Position numbers and translations under genes: made by a program. The notes under the pieces were generated by a model. The model was given only the letters and a program-made list of their open reading frames with translations. It had not been told where the DNA came from and searched no databases. From the NCBI RefSeq assembly GCF_022171985.1, contig NZ_JAJVHF010000001.1, forward strand, positions 868,001-932,000: a DNA stretch of 64,000 nt. Direction: 5' to 3'. Positions 36,781 through 45,423 of this stretch are shown one piece after another; positions within the stretch are counted from its first letter, which is position 1; each line of letters begins with the position of its first letter. The stretch is from Huaxiibacter chinensis. Its GTDB lineage: Bacteria; Pseudomonadota; Gammaproteobacteria; Enterobacterales; Enterobacteriaceae.

Positions 36781-37062
36781 GTGAAAATCTACTGGACCCT
36801 AAAAAGCATTACCGAACTAAAAGACTTATCGTTTCGGGAGCGCGGAAGACGGTGGCGGAGTGCGTATAAATCGGCCTTCCGGCACTGGCAGACCTGGGGC
36901 GGCATCGCCCTCTGCGGGGCCTTCGGCGGCGCGGGAGCGTACTTTGGCGGCATAGCCAGCACTGCAATATTTTCTGGGTTGGGCGGCTTTATTTACGGCC
37001 AGATCGTGACACACGTTATCCTGAAATATTATCGACACCGACTGCAGGGCGAAGCCAACTGA
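36781..37062 (+). CDS. Small glycine-rich membrane protein
   Basis: 93 residues. A basic N-terminus (LSFRERGRRWRSAYKSAFRH) is followed by one or two transmembrane segments rich in glycine (GGIALCGAFGGAGAYFGG; TAIFSGLGGFIYGQIVTHVI). GTG start at 36781 with AAGGA seven bases upstream; the open frame extends further upstream without a signal. GC-rich like the core genome, so it is probably outside the island. Function unknown. Confidence 0.7.
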   Translation: MKIYWTLKSITELKDLSFRERGRRWRSAYKSAFRHWQTWGGIALCGAFGGAGAYFGGIASTAIFSGLGGFIYGQIVTHVILKYYRHRLQGEAN

Positions 37063-37423
37063 TTTGTCAGGCCTGGAAGGCTTCCAGACTCCGCCCTAAT
37101 CGCGCGAACCGCATATCCTGTGAACTGCTCACGGTTAATAAAAAATTCGATGCTAATAACGTCCGCTTCTGGCACAGAGCGGACGGTCATGTACCACGTT
37201 TTTAGATCCTGTGGATTGTAAGATGCTACGGCAGAACGGAGCTGTAATGCTTATCTGTTATGTTGGCGTAAGGTGCTTGAAATGATCAGCCTGCCACCCT
37301 GACGGAACACAGTTTGACATGTTCGACATTGAGCAGGAGTTTTCTTAACCCCCTTATTTGAACATGTTATATGTCCTTCATTGCAGGAAATGACATACGT
37401 TCTCCCCCTTACGACACCATTTT
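37063..37423. other. Intergenic region
   Basis: 361 bp with a small CTGGAA/TTCCAG hairpin at 37073-37087, a possible end signal for the preceding gene, and a half repeat at 37161-37186. Nothing else seen. Confidence 0.45.
37161..37186 (+). repeat. GTCCGC repeat, left hairpin only (copy E)
   Basis: GTCCGCTTCTGGCACAGAGC then GGACGG. The right hairpin is absent. Confidence 0.75.
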
Positions 37424-37924
37424 TCACGCCTCGTTTGCCACATATTCAATGCGATAACGCTCTTTACCAGCCTGCATCGTTTCGCAAAAATCAATCTGAA
37501 GCATTTGCCATTGGCTGACATCCCACGCACAAAGCTGACCGTCCAGCGCCAGAGTCGAAAGGTCGGTATGCGCGGCAATATGCTTTCTGGTTATTGAGAG
37601 CCATCCAGCCTTTTTTACTACATCAATGGCCGGAAGGCGCAACGCCAGCCAGGTGTCAATCTGCGGCCAGCCAAAATCCTGCGTCAGCTTTTTGAAGCCG
37701 GCGCTCTGTAAAAATTGTGCCATTGCCTCAGCATTTTTCCAGACATAAATCGGAGCGTAACGATTTTCGTCCGTATTGGCTTCATCACGTCTTGAAACCA
37801 GATAAGCCTTAAAAAACAGCCCTGCAAAACCATTGAGTTTTGCGCCATTCTCTTTAATGCGTGTCTCGATGATGGACATATCGTAGTCGCCAGGCAGGGT
37901 AAAACGATATTGCATAACGATCAT
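37424..37924 (-). CDS. DUF4865 family protein
   Basis: 166 residues. The family pattern is visible in MQYRFTLPGDYDMSIIETRI, LNGFAGLFFKAYLVSRRDE and RYAPIYVWKNAEAMAQFLQS; it resembles a dimeric alpha-beta barrel or monooxygenase-like fold. ATG at 37924 overlaps the tautomerase stop as ATGA; a second in-frame ATG follows three codons later. Third gene of the carboxymuconolactone/tautomerase/DUF4865 operon, a combination found divergent from LysR genes in enterics. Confidence 0.88.
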   Translation of the reverse strand: MIVMQYRFTLPGDYDMSIIETRIKENGAKLNGFAGLFFKAYLVSRRDEANTDENRYAPIYVWKNAEAMAQFLQSAGFKKLTQDFGWPQIDTWLALRLPAIDVVKKAGWLSITRKHIAAHTDLSTLALDGQLCAWDVSQWQMLQIDFCETMQAGKERYRIEYVANEA

Positions 37925-38310
37925 AATTTCTCCTCAGACAACATCTGGCCCTTACTAAAACTCCATTCATCGGAGGTGTTGAACTGAATCATCACCATCA
38001 CGTCATCCGGAGAGATATTCAGACAATCATGCAGTTTTTCGCACAGCACCCGACACAGGTTTTGCTTCTGCTCGAATGAGCGAGGCTTGCCCGCGAGGAT
38101 ATGGAACTGAATAAAATTATCGCTGCGCCCGCCGCTTTTATAATGACGGTCAAACCTACGCAGTCGGGCAGGAAGCGCTTCGTAAATTTGAAAGCGATCG
38201 CCAGGCGGGACAGCAAACTCCTCCTCAAGGCTTTGTTGCAGAATGTCCGAAATTTGCATTAAGTGTGCGTCGCTGTAATCCTGACGCAGAGAGATACGGG
38301 TAAAAGGCAT
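37921..38310 (-). CDS. Tautomerase family protein
   Basis: 129 residues of the 4-oxalocrotonate tautomerase superfamily, longer form. The catalytic Pro follows the initiator Met (MPFTRISLRQDY). The second repeat is in RSFEQKQNLCRVLCEKLHDC and ISPDDVMVMIQFNTSDEWSF. Such enzymes tautomerise keto-enol acids or dehalogenate small molecules; substrate unknown. Five bases after the carboxymuconolactone-type gene. Confidence 0.88.
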   Translation of the reverse strand: MPFTRISLRQDYSDAHLMQISDILQQSLEEEFAVPPGDRFQIYEALPARLRRFDRHYKSGGRSDNFIQFHILAGKPRSFEQKQNLCRVLCEKLHDCLNISPDDVMVMIQFNTSDEWSFSKGQMLSEEKL

Positions 38311-38315
38311 TTATG

Positions 38316-38618
38316 CTACTCCTCTTCCAGACATGCCAGAGCAGAAACAGCTGAAGGCCAGCCGGCATAGAACGCCAGATGCGTGAAGACTTCGACAATT
38401 TCTACACGGGTCAGGCCATTTTGTTGCGCGAAGTCGATATGCCAGGATAACTGCTGCACCCGACCCAAAGCAGTAAGAGCACTCAGCGTAATCAGGCTGC
38501 GCTCGCGCGGAGATAGCGCTTCACGTTTCCAGATATCATTGAAAAGTACCTCCTGACTCAGTTCGGCCAGCTTCGGCGCAACACGGGCCAGGGTTTCGCG
38601 ATTAAGGCAAGTCGTCAT
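38316..38618 (-). CDS. Carboxymuconolactone decarboxylase family protein
   Basis: 100 residues. The fold's active block is clear: WKREALSPRERSLITLSALT, then the segment HIDFAQQNGLTRVEIVEVFT and HLAFYAGWPSAVSALA. It lacks the CxxC of AhpD-type members, so a peroxidase role is unlikely. Start 38618 chosen because GGAGA precedes it; a longer start lies 13 codons upstream. First gene of the operon, divergent from the LysR gene across about 100 bp. Confidence 0.9.
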   Translation of the reverse strand: MTTCLNRETLARVAPKLAELSQEVLFNDIWKREALSPRERSLITLSALTALGRVQQLSWHIDFAQQNGLTRVEIVEVFTHLAFYAGWPSAVSALACLEEE

Positions 38619-38717
38619 GATGTTTCTCCGTATTGACAGTAAAGCGATTCTGACCAAATACTTTCATCCTGAAAATCAAATTAAACGAGATCAACGATCC
38701 CGAATATCAGGATTATT

Positions 38718-39602
38718 ATGGAAAAGTTAGCGCCGACATTAGACCTTGATGCACTCCGCAGTTTTGTTACCGGCATTGAGTGCGGCAGCTTCGCGCTGGC
38801 GGCTACGCGACTTTGTCGTTCAACCTCCGCGGTCAGCGCGCAGCTTAAGAAACTCGAACAACAATGCGGGGCCCAACTTGTAGTAAAGGACGGGCGTCAC
38901 CTGGCGTTGACCCGTAACGGTGAGATATTAATGGGGTATGCCCGTCGCCTGCTGGCGTTAAATGATGAAGCGAAGCGTGCACTTAAAGGTGAGCTGTTGC
39001 AGGGGGAAATACGCATTGGTATGCAGGAAGATTTTGGCGAATCTCTGATGCCCGGCATCCTTGGTGAATTCAAACGCCACCATCCTGGAATGCGTATTAT
39101 TGCCCGAGTGGACCGTAACCAGGCACTGCTTAATGCGCTTGATGAGAACGCCCTTGATATGGCGCTGCTATGGCAGCCGGAAAGCGTGCAGCGAACATGC
39201 AAGATTATCGGTCAGTGTCAGCTTGAGTGGATACTGCACGCTGATTTTGACCTCAGCACGCTACTGGAGCATGGGGAACCCTTGCCGCTGGTGATGTTTG
39301 ACAACCCCTGCCTGATGCGCTCGCGTGCCATCGCCTGCCTGGACCGGGCGGGCATCCCATGGCGGGTTATATTTGTCAGCCATAGTCTGAGCGGTATCTG
39401 GGCGGCTGTACAGGCAGGACTGGGGATTACCGTACGTACGCGTGTCGGGATGCCCGGTATTCTGCGTACGGCGGGAAGCATGTTGCCGTCGCCGGGAAGC
39501 CTGGGGATTTCCCTGGAGCAGGGGCAGGTGAACGACGCGGATCAGGGGGCGCAGACAGTACTTGCGCACTTGATGGAAGAGGCGCTGCTCAGCGTAAAAT
39601 AA
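38718..39602 (+). CDS. LysR family regulator
   Basis: 294 residues. The N-terminal winged helix (LDALRSFVTGIECGSFALAA, then TRLCRSTSAVSAQLKKLEQQ) is followed by a type 2 periplasmic-binding sensor domain (GELLQGEIRIGMQEDFGESL). It most likely controls the divergent carboxymuconolactone/tautomerase operon. The 100-bp gap contains an inverted pair ATCCTGA (38666) and TCAGGAT (38707) and a GATCAACGATC element, either of which might be its site. Confidence 0.92.
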   Translation: MEKLAPTLDLDALRSFVTGIECGSFALAATRLCRSTSAVSAQLKKLEQQCGAQLVVKDGRHLALTRNGEILMGYARRLLALNDEAKRALKGELLQGEIRIGMQEDFGESLMPGILGEFKRHHPGMRIIARVDRNQALLNALDENALDMALLWQPESVQRTCKIIGQCQLEWILHADFDLSTLLEHGEPLPLVMFDNPCLMRSRAIACLDRAGIPWRVIFVSHSLSGIWAAVQAGLGITVRTRVGMPGILRTAGSMLPSPGSLGISLEQGQVNDADQGAQTVLAHLMEEALLSVK

Positions 39603-39759
39603 TCCTGTCCTGGGTCGTCAATGATGACGGGAAAGAGCGATCGTTTGCGTGAAGACAAGACATGTATAATAAAATGTTTGAATTATTTAAAATCCAGGAG
39701 GGCTTCAATACCTTCTGTCGTTGTCTGTCAAAAATATAGATTCTGCCAGCTTAGTTAAC

Positions 39760-39783
39760 GTCCGCTCCCTGCACGAAGCGGAC
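39760..39783 (+). repeat. GTCCGC repeat, left hairpin only (copy F)
   Basis: GTCCGCTCCCTGCACGAAGC then GGAC, directly after AA; stem GTCCGCT/AGCGGAC intact apart from the loop. Confidence 0.75.
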
Positions 39784-39812
39784 ATTATAATCATTTATTG
39801 ATGCAATCGGCT

Positions 39813-40736
39813 TTATTTAACGTGAAAGAAAAAATGGACTTTTCCTTGCTGTAATGCAACGGCAGGCAAACCCTGTCTCTCATGAGGTGACAGGTAAAGT
39901 ATTACCCAGGCGGGAAGATGGCGACTGACTTGCTGCATGAAGGCATAATTCATACGCTCATTTTCTGCATCGGAATGACCGGCACTTTTTCTGAATACCG
40001 GGGGGAGTGAACTTCCATTTACACCATCATTTCTTATGAAATAACTTTTCCCGGTTGCATTTGCGCCTATAAAATCAGGCGTGCGGACAATTTTTTCTGC
40101 ATCGTGGAAGCTTGAGTAAAAGATACAGGTCGGACTATTCATGCGTGCAGGATCGAAATATTCATCTTTTGGAAGCTCACATCCCGCATCTTTATCTGCA
40201 AATTTAATGACCAGATAGCGGGAGGCATTGACCTGAAAAACGTATTTTCCTAACCAGTCATTGTATCCCGCCCCCTTACGAACATCGCTATATTCGCGTT
40301 TAGATTCTTTTAAGGTCGCCAGCACAGCAGATTCTATTTTATCGGAGAGTACCAGTGAAGCCGCCTGGGGTGTGGTTGCCAGTTCGGTAGGGATCCATGC
40401 CAGAAGCCCATCAAAATACCAATCTTCCACACTCATACCCGTGGGACGATATTGCAGTAACGGGGTCAAAGGCAATAACGCTTCATTTGAATTATCATTT
40501 CCCTCTGTCGGAAAGGTAAATTCGTAATCAGTGCGGCTGAACATTTCGCTTTGAGACTGGCTGACCGGGGCGTCGCTGTAGAGGTCCATGCCGGATGCGT
40601 TGATAATATTCCAGGCGACGCTATGTTCAGCTCGATAGGTATAAGGCTTTGTAGAATTGTCACGAATGCCCGAGCAGGCCGTCAGTAGCAGCGTTGTAAA
40701 CACAATTGAAAGCGATCGCGATAACAAAATTTTCAT
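39813..40736 (-). CDS. Lipoprotein of unknown function
   Basis: 307 residues with a lipoprotein signal (SLSIVFTTLLLTAC, lipobox LTAC). The mature part contains conserved-looking blocks HSVAWNIINASGMDLYSDAP, YVFQVNASRYLVIKFADKDA and LPAWVILYLSPHE, but I recognise no family. Two Cys (GCELP and TCIFY) may form a disulfide. It stands alone between a repeat and an intergenic gap. Confidence 0.8.
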   Translation of the reverse strand: MKILLSRSLSIVFTTLLLTACSGIRDNSTKPYTYRAEHSVAWNIINASGMDLYSDAPVSQSQSEMFSRTDYEFTFPTEGNDNSNEALLPLTPLLQYRPTGMSVEDWYFDGLLAWIPTELATTPQAASLVLSDKIESAVLATLKESKREYSDVRKGAGYNDWLGKYVFQVNASRYLVIKFADKDAGCELPKDEYFDPARMNSPTCIFYSSFHDAEKIVRTPDFIGANATGKSYFIRNDGVNGSSLPPVFRKSAGHSDAENERMNYAFMQQVSRHLPAWVILYLSPHERQGLPAVALQQGKVHFFFHVK

Positions 40737-41086
40737 TCATCCTTCCCCTTGTTTAATCCTGAGAAACGAATATCGGCAACCACTGCTAAAAACTTGATTT
40801 TTTATGGGCATATCACAAAAGTGAGGTGGGACGTAAACGTTCAAAACTATATTGTGACGACAGCCGCTCGAGGTAAAGAGCGAACTCACTCATTGAATGG
40901 CGATACGCGGTGAGCGAGAACCGCTGTCCGCAACGCGCGAGAAGCGGACCTGACACGGTGAGGGTTCGTCTATGTTAAGCAGGTACGGCCGTGATGATAA
41001 ACAGGAACGAGCATGCGTGGGCTGCGTCTACAGCAAAATTGCCCTAACGTCACAGACGAAATCATGAACATGGCATGATTGACATA
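40737..41086. other. Intergenic region with a scrambled repeat trace
   Basis: 350 bp. Around 40911-40950 the elements TGAGCGAGAA, GTCCGC and GAAGCGGAC of the repeat family appear in altered order. No other feature seen. Confidence 0.4.
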
Positions 41087-41652
41087 ATGAAATATTTATC
41101 GCTGCTGGCGGTGATGATTCTCACAGGGTGTACAAGTGCACCAAACTTACCCCCTACTGATACAATTGTGGCTCTTAAACCTATTGAGACCGGCATTATC
41201 GCCAGCTCAGCCAAATACAGTTACCGCTTCTTACGTAACGGTGTGCCCCATGAATATGAGCGTTGTAAGATATTTTATGACCGCTTTCATCAGCAAGCGT
41301 CCGGTGTGCGGGTTAACTTTGAAGTAGAACACCATAAAGTGACAGCGCAATATCTGGTGTAATTGATAAACGCAAGCTGGATTCCGGGCAGCTTAGGGTG
41401 CTGGTTAATGAGTATCAGGCGGTGCAAATAGACAATGCGCGCCTCGGCATTTTGTTTAAAGCGGCAGGATTTTGGTCTTCATCGTACGCTGAAGAAATGG
41501 CCGCCCCCTACCGGTTAGAACGCCCAGTGGTGGTGTCAATCAATGATAAAACCCAAACGCTGAGCACTGCTGGCACCTTCGCCCTGATCCCTTTATTGCC
41601 TTTGTTCCCGCTGTTCATGATGTACGGATGCGCGACTGGGCCCTGTATATAA
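41087..41652 (+). pseudogene. Lipoprotein gene split by a frameshift
   Basis: The first frame (41087-41362) reads MKYLSLLAVMILTGC, a lipobox at LTGC, and continues to EVEHHKVTAQYLV before a stop. The sense continues in another frame: VIDKRKLDSGQLRVLVNEYQ through AGTFALIPLLPLFPLFMMYG to the stop at 41652. A single missing base near 41357 would join them into a protein of about 188 residues. Either a real inactivation, a sequencing error or, less likely, programmed frameshifting. Family unknown. Confidence 0.7.
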
Positions 41653-41801
41653 TGAAATTTTTTGGTAACGATCTTAATGTGATGAGCGGGTTATATCTGG
41701 CCAGAAGACGGTGTAATAGTGTAAACCCGGCTGTATCGAAGAAAACGAAATAACGAAAAAAATTGCTACGCCTTAACAGTATCCTTCCATTCTCAAAAAC
41801 T

Positions 41802-41835
41802 AAAAAAGACATCCACTTATGTGGATGTCTTTTTT
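41802..41835. terminator. Bidirectional Rho-independent terminator
   Basis: Perfect 15-bp inverted repeat: AAAAAAGACATCCAC, loop TTAT, GTGGATGTCTTTTTT. It serves the ATPase gene on the minus strand and the lipoprotein gene on the plus strand. Confidence 0.93.
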
Positions 41836-41852
41836 AGAACGATACAGGGATT

Positions 41853-44549
41853 CTATCGGCGATATTTTTCTCTCCAGATTCGCGCCAACGGTTTTTCTAT
41901 TTCGACAATCATGAACATCGCAAAACCAATCAGGAAGGTGATGACCCAGTAGCGGAACGGCAGCGCTTCGGTGCCAAACAGCATCTGCATAAACGGCGCG
42001 TAGATGATTAAAAGCTGGAGTGCCAGTAGCACGCCGCTCACGATCCAGATCCCTTTATTCTCCAGCAGGCCTTTGCTCAGCGAGAAGCCGTCGTTAACAC
42101 GGCAGTTGAGCATGTAAAACCACTGCGCGGTGACCAGCATTTGCAGCAACACGGTACGGATAAACTCCGCTGAGTAGCCGCGTGGCTGCAGCCAGGCTTC
42201 CAGCACGAAGGCGCTGATAGCGATCATTAAGCCGACAAAGATCACGCGCCAGATGGCATAACCGTCCATCACGTGCAGATTCGCCTTGCGCGGCGGTCGG
42301 TTCATAATGTCCTTTTCACCCGCCTCAAACGCCAGCCCAAAAGAGAGCGTTGCCGAGGTTGCCATGTTCATCCACAGGATCAGGACCGGCGTCAGCGGGA
42401 TCAGGTTGCCCGCCAGCAGCGCGATGATAATCAGCAGGGCCTGAGCAATGTTGCTGGGAATAACGAAAAGAATGGTCTTTTTCAGGTTATCGTAAACCCG
42501 CCGTCCCTCGTGTACTGCCCGGGCAATAGTGGCAAAGTTGTCATCCGTTAACACCATGTCAGCGGCTTCCTTGGTTACCTCCGTTCCCTTAATCCCCATA
42601 GCGATACCCACATCCGCCCGTTTGAGCGCCGGGGCATCGTTCACGCCATCTCCGGTCATGCCCACAACTTCCTGCTTACTTTGCAGGGCCTGGACAAGGC
42701 GGAATTTATCCTCGGGGCTGGTGCGGGCGAAAATATCATACTGCTGCGCGGCTTCGCTCAGTTGATTATCGTCCATCACCTCCAGCTCGCGTCCGGTGAT
42801 AGCGCTTGCGGCGTTACCAATACCCAGCATTTGTCCAATGCTCATCGCCGTTTGCGGGTGGTCGCCGGTGATCATCTTCACGCGGATCCCTGCCTGCAGG
42901 CAATCGGCAATGGCGGTGATGGCCTCCGGACGCGGCGGATCCATCATTCCGGCAATGCCAAGCAGGATCACGCCATCCTGCAGGTCAGCGTGAGTCAGCT
43001 CGCGTTGTCCTTCGCGGGCAGATTTCCAGGCCGCAGCCACCATGCGCAGCCCTTCTCGGGCATACTCTTCAATCTTCCCTTCCCAGTAAGGTTGATCGAA
43101 CGGCTGCAGCCCGTCATTGGTCTGCTGGAACTGGCAGAGGCGGAACAGGACGTCCGGCGCGCCAGTGATTAAAATGACCTCTTCATCGCCCAGACGGTAC
43201 AGTGTGGACATGTATTTATACTGCGAGTCAAACGGGATTTTACTGCGCATTTCGGTATCAAGCGCTGGAAGCGGGACTTTCGCCGCCAGCACCTTCAGCG
43301 CCCCCTCGGTCGGGCCACCGGTGATTTTCCACAGCCCCTGCTCATCTTTGATCAGCTGGCTGTCATTACAAAGGTCAATGGTACGCAGATAGCGTTCCAG
43401 CAGGGAGCCCTGCGTCACGCTGACGGGCGTCGGGTCATCTACGGGGTGAATATTCCCCACCGGTTCGTAGCTGTCACCCTCCACGCGATAGGTCGTATCA
43501 GCGGTAATCACCGCCTTAACCGTCATTTCATTCATCGTCAGGGTGCCGGTTTTATCCGAGCAGATGACCGTCATTGCGCCCAGGGTTTCCACCGTGGGCA
43601 ACTTACGAATGATGGCCTTACGACGCGCCATGGCCTGTACGCCAAGTGAAAGGATGATGGAAATGATGGCAGGCAGCCCTTCTGGCACGGCAGCAACGGC
43701 AAGGCTGATAAGCGACAGCACCAGTTCAGAAACCGGCATATCCCGGAACAGGAGACTAAAAATAAACAGCGCAACCATCATGACCAGGATGGTGATGAAA
43801 ATGGTCTTACCAAGCTTATCCATCTGCACCATCAGCGGCGTGCGGTGCTTTTCAATGTCGGACATCATCTGATTGATGTGCCCAAGCTCGGTCTCACCAC
43901 CGGTTGCTACCACCACGCCTTTACCGCCGCCAGAGCTGACGGTGGTGCCTGAATAGAGCAGATTAAACCGGTCACCTAACGGCAGTTCTCCGCTTAACGC
44001 ATCGCTGTTTTTCTCAACAACCGTGGATTCACCGGTCAGGATGGCCTCCTCCACGCGAAGGTTATGCGCTTCGATCACGCGCAGGTCCGCAGGAATACGG
44101 TCCCCGGCGCGGATCACCACGATATCGCCGGGCACCAGCGCCGTGGTGGGGATGGTTTCGTGATTACCTTGTCGTACCACGACGGCTTCGCTGGAGAGCA
44201 TATTGCGAATACTTTGCAACGATTTTTCAGCATTGCTCTCCTGGATATGACCAATCAGCGCGTTGATGATGGCAACGCCCAGTATCACAAACATATCGAC
44301 CCAATGGCCCATAAAGAGCTTGAGTAGCGCTGCCACCAGCAAAACATAAATCAGTACATCGTTAAAATGGGCGAGGAAGCGCAGCCAGGCAGGCTTGCCT
44401 TTTTTTTGCGGTAACGCATTCTCACCATACTGCTGGAGTCGGGCCAATGCCTCGGTGCTGCTCAGCCCATCCGGGGTGGAGTTAATATTTGCCAGGGTGT
44501 CGTCAACGGTTTGTTGATAATACGGATGTTCAGGTTTTCCTGTTTTCAT
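41853..44549 (-). CDS. P2-type cation-transporting ATPase
   Basis: 898 residues, inner membrane. The actuator motif LTGES is at about 171-175, PEGLP in helix M4 at 289-293, and the phosphorylation site CSDKTGTLTMNE has Asp at about 332. MTGDGVNDAPALKRADVGIA is the hinge motif. The layout is that of SERCA/PMR1-like pumps with ten helices. In M6 the expected Asn-x-x-Thr-Asp is WMNMATSATLS, so the calcium-binding Asp is Ser; the ion is therefore uncertain. A universal stress protein gene lies immediately upstream in the same direction. Confidence 0.92.
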   Translation of the reverse strand: MKTGKPEHPYYQQTVDDTLANINSTPDGLSSTEALARLQQYGENALPQKKGKPAWLRFLAHFNDVLIYVLLVAALLKLFMGHWVDMFVILGVAIINALIGHIQESNAEKSLQSIRNMLSSEAVVVRQGNHETIPTTALVPGDIVVIRAGDRIPADLRVIEAHNLRVEEAILTGESTVVEKNSDALSGELPLGDRFNLLYSGTTVSSGGGKGVVVATGGETELGHINQMMSDIEKHRTPLMVQMDKLGKTIFITILVMMVALFIFSLLFRDMPVSELVLSLISLAVAAVPEGLPAIISIILSLGVQAMARRKAIIRKLPTVETLGAMTVICSDKTGTLTMNEMTVKAVITADTTYRVEGDSYEPVGNIHPVDDPTPVSVTQGSLLERYLRTIDLCNDSQLIKDEQGLWKITGGPTEGALKVLAAKVPLPALDTEMRSKIPFDSQYKYMSTLYRLGDEEVILITGAPDVLFRLCQFQQTNDGLQPFDQPYWEGKIEEYAREGLRMVAAAWKSAREGQRELTHADLQDGVILLGIAGMMDPPRPEAITAIADCLQAGIRVKMITGDHPQTAMSIGQMLGIGNAASAITGRELEVMDDNQLSEAAQQYDIFARTSPEDKFRLVQALQSKQEVVGMTGDGVNDAPALKRADVGIAMGIKGTEVTKEAADMVLTDDNFATIARAVHEGRRVYDNLKKTILFVIPSNIAQALLIIIALLAGNLIPLTPVLILWMNMATSATLSFGLAFEAGEKDIMNRPPRKANLHVMDGYAIWRVIFVGLMIAISAFVLEAWLQPRGYSAEFIRTVLLQMLVTAQWFYMLNCRVNDGFSLSKGLLENKGIWIVSGVLLALQLLIIYAPFMQMLFGTEALPFRYWVITFLIGFAMFMIVEIEKPLARIWREKYRR

Positions 44550-44595
44550 CGTTCCTTCCTCAGGTTCTTTCAGAAATCACCTTGCTTTCATGGCA

Positions 44596-45027
44596 TTAAC
44601 GAATAACAAAAACAGGAACATGCGCATAACGCACAATGCCGGCCGCCTCTGACCCTAACAGATGGGTTTGAATGTCAGGATTTCGCGAGCCGACAATAAT
44701 TGCCCCGGCAGAAAGTTCATCCGCCAGCTTAATCACTTCATCACGGATATTCCCGCTCCGCACATGAAGATGGATGTGTTCTTCAGGCAGATTCAGTTTT
44801 TTAGCCAGGGCAGACAGTTTTTCTTTTGAATTATTAACCATATATTCATCCATCTTTCGCGCGTCTGAAATAAACCCACGCGTAAGCTCAGCGGAAAATT
44901 TTGGCATGACGTGCAGCAGGTGAATCTCACCCGACGCGCTTTGCGCCAGGAAATGAGCATGCTGCAGCGCTTTATCTGCCAGGCTCGTCTCGTAGACATC
45001 CACCGGAACCAGAATATTTTTATACAT
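44596..45027 (-). CDS. Universal stress protein
   Basis: 143 residues of the UspA superfamily, closest to the UspF/UspG branch. It opens MYKNILVPVDV and closes with GAIIVGSRNPDIQTHLLGSE and YAHVPVFVIR. The ATP-binding G-x2-G-x9-G-S/T pattern is partly present (GSRNPDIQTHLLGSEA). Start 45027 has AAGGA eight bases upstream. It precedes the cation ATPase by 46 bp and is probably co-transcribed. Confidence 0.92.
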   Translation of the reverse strand: MYKNILVPVDVYETSLADKALQHAHFLAQSASGEIHLLHVMPKFSAELTRGFISDARKMDEYMVNNSKEKLSALAKKLNLPEEHIHLHVRSGNIRDEVIKLADELSAGAIIVGSRNPDIQTHLLGSEAAGIVRYAHVPVFVIR

Positions 45028-45254
45028 ATCGAGCATCCTTTTTATAACCAACATGATTGTGGGTAGAGTAAAAAATGCATTACATGCAGGGACTTGCAGT
45101 TAATGGCCATTACGGGAGAAAGAGATGAATGATATTAAACGTAGCACAGGAATTTCAGGATTAGCATGTCCCTCCTGATATTGGTTATTTAACATTTATC
45201 TTTTCGCCGACTATGCTTGTAGAAAGACGCTGCTTATGGCTCATGGAGAAAAGA

Positions 45255-45365
45255 ATGTACGGTATAAGCCTTTTCCGTCTTGGTTTGTTTATCGCGCTTG
45301 CCATTATTGCCACCACAGCAATCGGCCTGTTTACCTATATGGTTGTCACTCTTCTGGCAGAATAG
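45255..45365 (+). CDS. Single-helix small membrane protein
   Basis: 36 residues: MYGISLFRLGLFIALAIIAT followed by TAIGLFTYMVVTLLAE. The ATG is preceded by GGAG with an eight-base spacer. It lies 55 bp upstream of the RND adaptor and could be its leader cistron. No family recognised; enteric genomes have many single-helix proteins of this size. Confidence 0.55.
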   Translation: MYGISLFRLGLFIALAIIATTAIGLFTYMVVTLLAE

Positions 45366-45423
45366 TGTCACCCCCTGCCCTTGCTGCGGAATAAATAAAA
45401 AAGTTATTTATTAGGGGAATACA

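Noticed and set aside
36516-36869. 117-codon frame left of the small membrane gene
   Set aside because: No ribosome site or motif, and it overlaps the better-supported GTG-started gene.
24300-37400. tRNA attachment site for the accessory island
   Set aside because: I looked for tRNA-like ends and flanking direct repeats and found none I could support.
45124-45177. 17-codon frame with a good GGGAGA ribosome site upstream of the RND operon
   Set aside because: Too short to judge without conservation data; no leader-peptide pattern such as repeated codons.
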